Below are positions 42,762 to 47,520 of a DNA stretch of 47,520 nt, piece after piece. The stretch is from Lentisphaeria bacterium (GTDB lineage Bacteria; Verrucomicrobiota; Lentisphaeria; Victivallales; Victivallaceae). The notes beneath the pieces were generated by a model. That model was not told the origin of the DNA. It searched no databases and worked only from the letters and a program-made list of their open reading frames with translations. The stretch is from contig JAFVZS010000042.1 of assembly GCA_017508015.1 (NCBI GenBank), positions 1 through 47,520 of the forward strand, in the 5' to 3' direction. Both the position numbers and the translations under genes were made by a program. The stretch's first letter is position 1, and each line of letters starts with the position of its first letter.

Positions 42762-42790
42762 AATATATCTCTTTTATTTTCAGATATCAA
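42762..42790 (-). promoter_or_regulatory. Putative promoter of the XRE-uppP-proC run
   Basis: Minus strand: -35 TTGATA (42785-42790), 17-bp spacer, -10 TATATT (42762-42767); about 90-nt leader. Confidence 0.55.
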
Positions 42791-42825
42791 CCTGTGAGAG
42801 CTTTTTTTATGAAAATTTAAAATAA

Positions 42826-42872
42826 TAAGAAACGGGGCGGCGGCTCCGGGGAGAAGCCTTGATGCCGCCCCG
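42826..42872 (-). terminator. Intrinsic terminator of the decarboxylase run
   Basis: A 9-bp perfect GC stem (42833-42841 with 42864-42872) encloses a nested GGCT/AGCC stem. Read on minus it is followed by TTTCTTATTATTTT. It lies 40 bp after the decarboxylase stop and closes the three-gene unit. Confidence 0.85.
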
Positions 42873-42912
42873 TGGGTGTGGGGGCTGGAAAAAACGGCCG
42901 GAACCGTTTGAT

Positions 42913-45192
42913 TTATTCTGAAGCGATACAGGCGATGTGATATATTCCGTCGATAACAGAAGCTCCTTCGGTGACATGCTCAAAACCGGGGAATTGTTTA
43001 TCCCATGCGGCAAGTGACTTCAGATAAGCCATATGCGGGTTGTCCGGGCCGCCGAATCTTTCTCCGGAAATCACCATCGGTATGCCCGGAGGGTAGGGGA
43101 TCAGGGCATTGGCGGCAATCCTTCCGGCGAGGCGATCTGCGGGGACCAATTCGGTATTGCCTCTTACCAGTTCCATATAGGCCTGTCTGGGAGTCATTGC
43201 CGGAACCGGCAGGGTTTCAAATGCGGCATTGAGTTTGGAGTCCGGGCGGAATTGTTTCAAATAGTTGAACATTTTTTCGCCCAGAGTACGGATGCCTGTC
43301 GAGGCGTATTTTTCCGGATGCGCCTGAACCAATTCCGGGAAAATTTCATCCATTGGAGTGTCGCGGTCATACAACTCTTTGAACCGCAAAAGCGCATTGA
43401 GCAGCGTGGCCCATTTGCCGCGGGTGATGCCGATGGAAAAGAGAAACATCAGTTGGAAATCAGTCGTTCTGGTCGGCACGATACCGGCATTGTAGATGAA
43501 ACTCGAAACCAGGGCCGCCGGTACTCCATCGGGCAGGATGTTGCCGTCATCTCCCATGCCGGGGGAAAGGATACTGACTTTGATCGGATCGAGCATGACC
43601 CATGCATCATCCGGCAGATTTTTAAATCCGTGCCATGTATCATCCGGCCGCAGATGCCAGCACTGCTGATCGTTGACCAGCAATTCGGGTGGAGCATCGG
43701 CAAAATCGTAGACCTTGCCGCTTTTCCGGTCAGTGACTTTCGGCGGATTCCAGACTTTGAAAAACCATGAACCGGATTCATTGAATTCTCTTTCAAGGCG
43801 GGCCAGAGCCTGACGGAAATCCACGGCTTCTTCGATCACCTGAGTGGTGAGAGCGTTGCCGTTGTCGGCCATCATCTTTACTGCTACATCATTGGAACTG
43901 CAAATTGCATAGAGCGGGGAGGTCGAGGCATTGAGCATATATCCCTGATTGAGCTGATCGAAATCCGGAGACTTTCTGCCTTTGCGCATGTGTAAATAAC
44001 TGGCTTGTGACAAGGCGGTCAGCAGTTTGTGAGTGGAGTGAGTGGCAAAGATGGTCGCTCCGTGATGATCTTTGGCACATCCCCGCATGGCGAAATGCTT
44101 TCCGTAAATTTTGTTGAATCTGGCATAAGCGTACCATGCCTCATCGAAGTGTATGCGGTCCACTGATTGAGAAAGGGTATTTTCCACTTCTTCAGCATTG
44201 TAGCAAAGGCCGTCGTAGGTGCAGTTGGTCACTACGGAATATGCCCGTTTGTCTCCGGTGATTTTGAATGGTATCCCGGCGGCTTTTTCTTCGATGGCTT
44301 TGGGAGTCATTTCGGATGGCAGTATCGGTCCGATGATCCCGTAGCGGTTCCGGGTAGGTTTCAAATAGATCGGAATCGCTCCGGTGTTGATCAATCCCTG
44401 TTCGATGGATTTGTGACAATTACGGTCGCAGATCGCCAGATCGCCTTCAGTGAGGCAAGCCTGCATGATGGAGCGGTTGGAGCCGGAAGTGCCGACGATG
44501 CCGGAAAAAGAGATATCTGCACCAAATACTTTGGCGGCAAATTTTTCACTTTTGCCGAAAGCTCCGGTATGGTCGAGCAGGGAACCGATACTTGATCTTT
44601 CGATGCCGGTATCAGTGCGGAAGAGATTTTCCCCGTAGAAATCATAGAATTTTTTTCCGGCTTGAGATTTGGTGAATCCCCGTCCGCCCTGATGTCCGGG
44701 GGCCGCCCAGGAGTATTCGAGATTTTTTTCATTGTATTCCCAGATTGCCCGCATCAGAGGCGGGAGAAGTTTACTGCGGAATCTTTCCACCGCGGCGATG
44801 ATCCTGCCGGCGATAAATACCGGACTGTCTTCAAAGATCCAGATGAATTCCGTGGAGTGAGCCATCAGTTTTGCGGAAATGTGTTTGGCCGCACTTTCCC
44901 GGTCGGAGAGCATGAAAAGCGGTACTCCATGCTGCCATTGGGAGATGGAATTCAGCAAAATTTCCATTTCGGCGACCGGGCGTTTGTCGTCATCCGGATC
45001 GGCGGCCAGCAAAATGGCATCGATATCCATATCAGTTTCAACCAGCGGCATGGCTTCGGCGTAGGAGGCGGCCCGGAGGATGAAGTATTCACTTTTGCCG
45101 AGGGTGCGGCAGAGCGTGTTGATGGCTGAACTCATTACATTGCTGTCAGTTACAGTGCGGTCTTCAATGATCAGTACTTTGCGGTTGCTCAT
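42913..45192 (-). CDS. Orn/Lys/Arg decarboxylase, large inducible type (arginine decarboxylase-like)
   Basis: 759 residues. An N-terminal receiver-like wing domain (1-130), a PLP fold-type I core (about 140-590) and a C-terminal domain match the biodegradative AdiA/CadA/SpeC family. The PLP lysine is K389 in THSTHKLL; HFDEAWYAYARF carries the Asp that holds the PLP ring. Decarboxylation uses up a proton, which raises cytoplasmic pH. Arginine is the likeliest substrate given the neighbour antiporter, but lysine or ornithine cannot be excluded. Confidence 0.88.
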   Translation of the reverse strand: MSNRKVLIIEDRTVTDSNVMSSAINTLCRTLGKSEYFILRAASYAEAMPLVETDMDIDAILLAADPDDDKRPVAEMEILLNSISQWQHGVPLFMLSDRESAAKHISAKLMAHSTEFIWIFEDSPVFIAGRIIAAVERFRSKLLPPLMRAIWEYNEKNLEYSWAAPGHQGGRGFTKSQAGKKFYDFYGENLFRTDTGIERSSIGSLLDHTGAFGKSEKFAAKVFGADISFSGIVGTSGSNRSIMQACLTEGDLAICDRNCHKSIEQGLINTGAIPIYLKPTRNRYGIIGPILPSEMTPKAIEEKAAGIPFKITGDKRAYSVVTNCTYDGLCYNAEEVENTLSQSVDRIHFDEAWYAYARFNKIYGKHFAMRGCAKDHHGATIFATHSTHKLLTALSQASYLHMRKGRKSPDFDQLNQGYMLNASTSPLYAICSSNDVAVKMMADNGNALTTQVIEEAVDFRQALARLEREFNESGSWFFKVWNPPKVTDRKSGKVYDFADAPPELLVNDQQCWHLRPDDTWHGFKNLPDDAWVMLDPIKVSILSPGMGDDGNILPDGVPAALVSSFIYNAGIVPTRTTDFQLMFLFSIGITRGKWATLLNALLRFKELYDRDTPMDEIFPELVQAHPEKYASTGIRTLGEKMFNYLKQFRPDSKLNAAFETLPVPAMTPRQAYMELVRGNTELVPADRLAGRIAANALIPYPPGIPMVISGERFGGPDNPHMAYLKSLAAWDKQFPGFEHVTEGASVIDGIYHIACIASE

Positions 45193-45204
45193 GATAAAAC
45201 TCCT

Positions 45205-46668
45205 TTACAGTGAAAGTTTCCCGGTAACAGCAGCGATGATTGCCAACAGGGCGATGAGGACGATCAGGATGGCACTGGCCAATTCGATCCCGGTGAATAA
45301 CTTCTGTTTTTCACCGGTTCCGGCATTTTTCTGGGCCCAGATGAAAACCGGAATTCCCAGTGCCAGAAAAATAAAGGCCATGGCCAGATATTCCAGTCCG
45401 GCGGCGTAGATCATCCACAGTGCGTAGATAGACCCGGCGACACCGCAAAGGGTTGCGAATCCCAGTTTGACCGATGCGGTTGCCGGATAGTTTTTTGCGG
45501 CGCAGCGTTTCCAGAGGTAGAGAGTGCAGCCGAAGTAAGGCGGCAGGATCATGACACTGGTGATGCTGAGCATGGTATTCCAGGCGTTATTGGCGAAGTA
45601 TACCATGATCATGGTCAATTGCATGATGGCACTGGTGACAAAGAGGGATACATCCGGGGCGCCGCAATGATTTTCGTGGGCGAAAATTCCGGGGAAAGTG
45701 CCATCTTTTGCTGCGGCATAAGGTATCTGGGCGATCATGATGGTGAAAGCCAGCCAGCTGGTCAGCAGGGCGATGATCACGCCGAGATTCATCAGCACAC
45801 CGCCCCACTTGCCGTGAACGGCGTTTTGCAGCAGTTCGGCGGTTGAAGGATTATTCAATGCGGCCAATTCGCCTTGAGTCATGCGGCCGAAAGGCAGCAG
45901 TGAAAGAAGAATATATATGCTCAGGCATCCGAGGAAACCGATCATGGTAGCCCTTCCGACAGCCTGTTGGCTTTCTGCTCCGGCGGAGATAACGACAGCA
46001 CCTTCGATACCGATGAATGCCCATAAGGTCACCATCATTGTTGATTTGATCTGACCGAGAAAACTGCCCAGCGGTTTAAGTTCAAGGGCCGGAATGGTTT
46101 CGGTGCCGAACATATCGGTGGAAAAGGTTTTCCAGCGGAAGACAAAAATCATGACCACAATGAATATTGCCAGCGGAATAAGTTTGCAGATCGTGCCGAC
46201 GGTATTGATTCCGGCGGCCTGTCTGGTTCCGCGTAATACGGCAAAATTCATCAACCAGATGACCAGAGAGCCGCCGATGACCGACCAGAGATTGTTGCCG
46301 CCGGTGAAAGTGCCGGGAAAGAAATAATTCATTGCATCCATGAGCAGTACGGCGTAGGCGACATTGCCGAAAATATTGCACAGCCAGTAGGCCCAGGCGA
46401 TTTGGAACCCGGCAAATTTTCCGAAGCCGATCCGGGAGTATGCGTAAATACCGGCGGTGGCATCCGGCTGGATCTCTGCGAGGATCCGGAAGGTGCTGGC
46501 CAGAAAGAATATTCCGATTCCGGAGATCACCCAGGCGGCGATCACCGCCATTACCGATGCTCCCTGAGCGATGTTTTGCGGCATACTGAATATGCCGCCG
46601 CCGATCATGGCACTGATTACCAGTGCGGCAAGGGCGAATACTCCGAGTTTTTTACTTTTTTCAGACAT
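45205..46668 (-). CDS. APC-family basic amino acid antiporter (arginine:ornithine/agmatine type)
   Basis: 487 residues, about 12 membrane helices. The first helix motif SAMIGGGIFSMPQNIA is characteristic of ArcD/AdiC-type exchangers, with GIYAYSRIGFGKFAGF and WAFIGIEGAVV following. It would bring in the amino acid and export its product for the decarboxylase encoded 12 bp downstream. Which exchange pair is used is inference. Confidence 0.88.
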   Translation of the reverse strand: MSEKSKKLGVFALAALVISAMIGGGIFSMPQNIAQGASVMAVIAAWVISGIGIFFLASTFRILAEIQPDATAGIYAYSRIGFGKFAGFQIAWAYWLCNIFGNVAYAVLLMDAMNYFFPGTFTGGNNLWSVIGGSLVIWLMNFAVLRGTRQAAGINTVGTICKLIPLAIFIVVMIFVFRWKTFSTDMFGTETIPALELKPLGSFLGQIKSTMMVTLWAFIGIEGAVVISAGAESQQAVGRATMIGFLGCLSIYILLSLLPFGRMTQGELAALNNPSTAELLQNAVHGKWGGVLMNLGVIIALLTSWLAFTIMIAQIPYAAAKDGTFPGIFAHENHCGAPDVSLFVTSAIMQLTMIMVYFANNAWNTMLSITSVMILPPYFGCTLYLWKRCAAKNYPATASVKLGFATLCGVAGSIYALWMIYAAGLEYLAMAFIFLALGIPVFIWAQKNAGTGEKQKLFTGIELASAILIVLIALLAIIAAVTGKLSL

Positions 46669-46687
46669 TTTTGCTGCCTTCGTGTTG

Positions 46688-47167
46688 TTATTTGGTGATA
46701 TTTTCGAGAAATTTCACACACTCTTCCCGGCGGTATTCCCGGGCGAAATCCAATGCGGTTTTGCCTTGATGGTCGGTTGCATCTGCTTTGGCTCCGCGCT
46801 GTAAAAGTTCTTTGAGCAATCCGGAATCTCCGGCGATGGCGGCGAACATCAGAGCGGTGCGGTTGGCAAAATCTGTCAGATTGATATCTGCATCGAGAGA
46901 GAACAGAATTTCTCTGGCGTGCCGGTTGCCGTAATAAATGCTGTAAATCAGAGGAGTCCAGCCATCCGGTTCATCCTGATAATCAATGAGTGCTCCCTGC
47001 CGGATGAATTCTTTGACTTCACTGTTATCGTGCCGGAGAATCGCCATGCATAATTTTGAACTCAACTGTGCACTTTCCGGAACCCGGATGTTATCCATGC
47101 CGAACTTGCGTGCAGTCAGTGATGTTGCAAGCGGCAGCTGCTTGCTGTTTCGGAAAACGATATCCAT
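46688..47167 (-). CDS. Ankyrin-repeat protein
   Basis: 159 residues. At least three ankyrin repeats (about 60-155): DGWTPLIYSIYYGNRHAREIL, then NRTALMFAAIAGDSGLLKELLQRGAKADATD, then GKTALDFAREYRREECVKFL. No signal peptide. First gene of the unit with the antiporter (19-bp gap) and decarboxylase. A protein-binding or regulatory role is possible; its link to acid resistance is by position only. Confidence 0.8.
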   Translation of the reverse strand: MDIVFRNSKQLPLATSLTARKFGMDNIRVPESAQLSSKLCMAILRHDNSEVKEFIRQGALIDYQDEPDGWTPLIYSIYYGNRHAREILFSLDADINLTDFANRTALMFAAIAGDSGLLKELLQRGAKADATDHQGKTALDFAREYRREECVKFLENITK

Positions 47168-47314
47168 AATTACCTCTGTGAATTTTGTTCGCTGAAATCC
47201 AATCTAAATGAATTTGCGGAAAACTCAAGAGGTGTTACAAAAAATAAATGCAGTTTTTTTGTATTTAATTTTATATGTATGGCAACGAATCTGCTTTTTT
47301 GAATTGCATGCAGA

Positions 47315-47520
47315 TCAATTCAAATCGATGATGATTCTGGCACAGTAATCTGTTTCCGGTTGGCTGAGCATTTCCGGTTGAAGTGTGTATTTCCGACCGG
47401 CACCGCAATCGACAGTGAATGGTTTTTGAATATCTCCCATTTGCGGAGCAAGATAAATGGCAAAACGGTTGACATTTTCGACTGAAACGGCAAAACGGTT
47501 GCTGCCGCAATTTTCAGCAA
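47315..47520 (-). CDS. C-terminal fragment of an unidentified protein, cut by the window edge
   Basis: An open frame enters at 47520 and runs 68 codons to a TGA (complement of 47315-47317). It reads FAVSVENVNRFAIYLAPQMG, then DIQKPFTVDCG and ending ARIIIDLN. The composition looks coding and no other frame is as good. The pattern hints at a beta-rich C-terminal domain as found after some esterases, but the family is not certain. The start lies outside the window. Confidence 0.5.
   Translation of the reverse strand, partial: AENCGSNRFAVSVENVNRFAIYLAPQMGDIQKPFTVDCGAGRKYTLQPEMLSQPETDYCARIIIDLN

Overview
The window looks like chromosomal DNA of a bacterium of the PVC superphylum, most likely Lentisphaerota (Victivallales-like). 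This rests on several things seen together: a Minf_1886-type small protein, an H-X9-DG-like pseudopilin with an [16 protein letters not shown] leader, DUF4434 and DUF4838 carbohydrate proteins behind a LacI regulator, a GH92 glycosidase next to a small sugar-acid cluster, and a long pyrophosphate-dependent phosphofructokinase. This is inference from family content; no rRNA gene is present. I saw no tRNA, CRISPR array, insertion sequence or prophage.

Layout. 1-373 holds interspersed repeats. 374-2526 (minus) is a tight run fmdB-like, rsmA, serine hydrolase. 2674-5015 (plus) carries an orphan sensor histidine kinase and a KdgK-type sugar kinase. 5016-6099 is a gene-poor island with copies of the left-end repeats, a possible recF-like gene remnant, a GC-rich hairpin and a long rod-like RNA fold with an overlapping terminator just ahead of a SLOG (DUF2493) gene at 6100. 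6667-11822 is a carbohydrate block: LacI regulator, DUF4434, DUF4838 and a pseudopilin. 11976-14814 holds an MBL-fold hydrolase converging on a lipoprotein/P-loop kinase fusion and a ZIP metal transporter.

15170-26717 (plus) is mainly housekeeping: ffh, a TPR-like membrane protein, the Minf_1886 protein and an M16 peptidase; then pyrR-pyrB-pyrC, an M20 amidohydrolase, hemW, a small unknown and truA. 26737-31848 is a divergent carbohydrate locus: GH92 alpha-mannosidase-type enzyme on minus, and HpcH/HpaI aldolase, 2-hydroxyacid dehydrogenase and acetyl-xylan-esterase-like hydrolase on plus. A DUF4105 membrane protein and an EamA transporter follow.

33906-42666 (minus) contains two runs. One is XRE regulator, small membrane protein, uppP, proC and a GT2 glycosyltransferase. 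The other has its own promoter: pfp, gatC, gatA, ruvC, tatD-like and tcdA. 42913-47167 (minus) is a three-gene unit of ankyrin protein, basic amino-acid antiporter and Orn/Lys/Arg decarboxylase, closed by a strong intrinsic terminator; it resembles an amino-acid-dependent acid resistance module. The right edge cuts an unidentified minus-strand gene.

Eleven sigma70-like promoters can be read by eye; seven share the -10 hexamer TATATT at 16-17 bp from a TTG-type -35. The most unusual items are the attenuator-like RNA ahead of the SLOG gene, the modular repeat family placed directly after stop codons, overlapping palindromes inside the pseudopilin leader, and the lipoprotein-kinase fusion.
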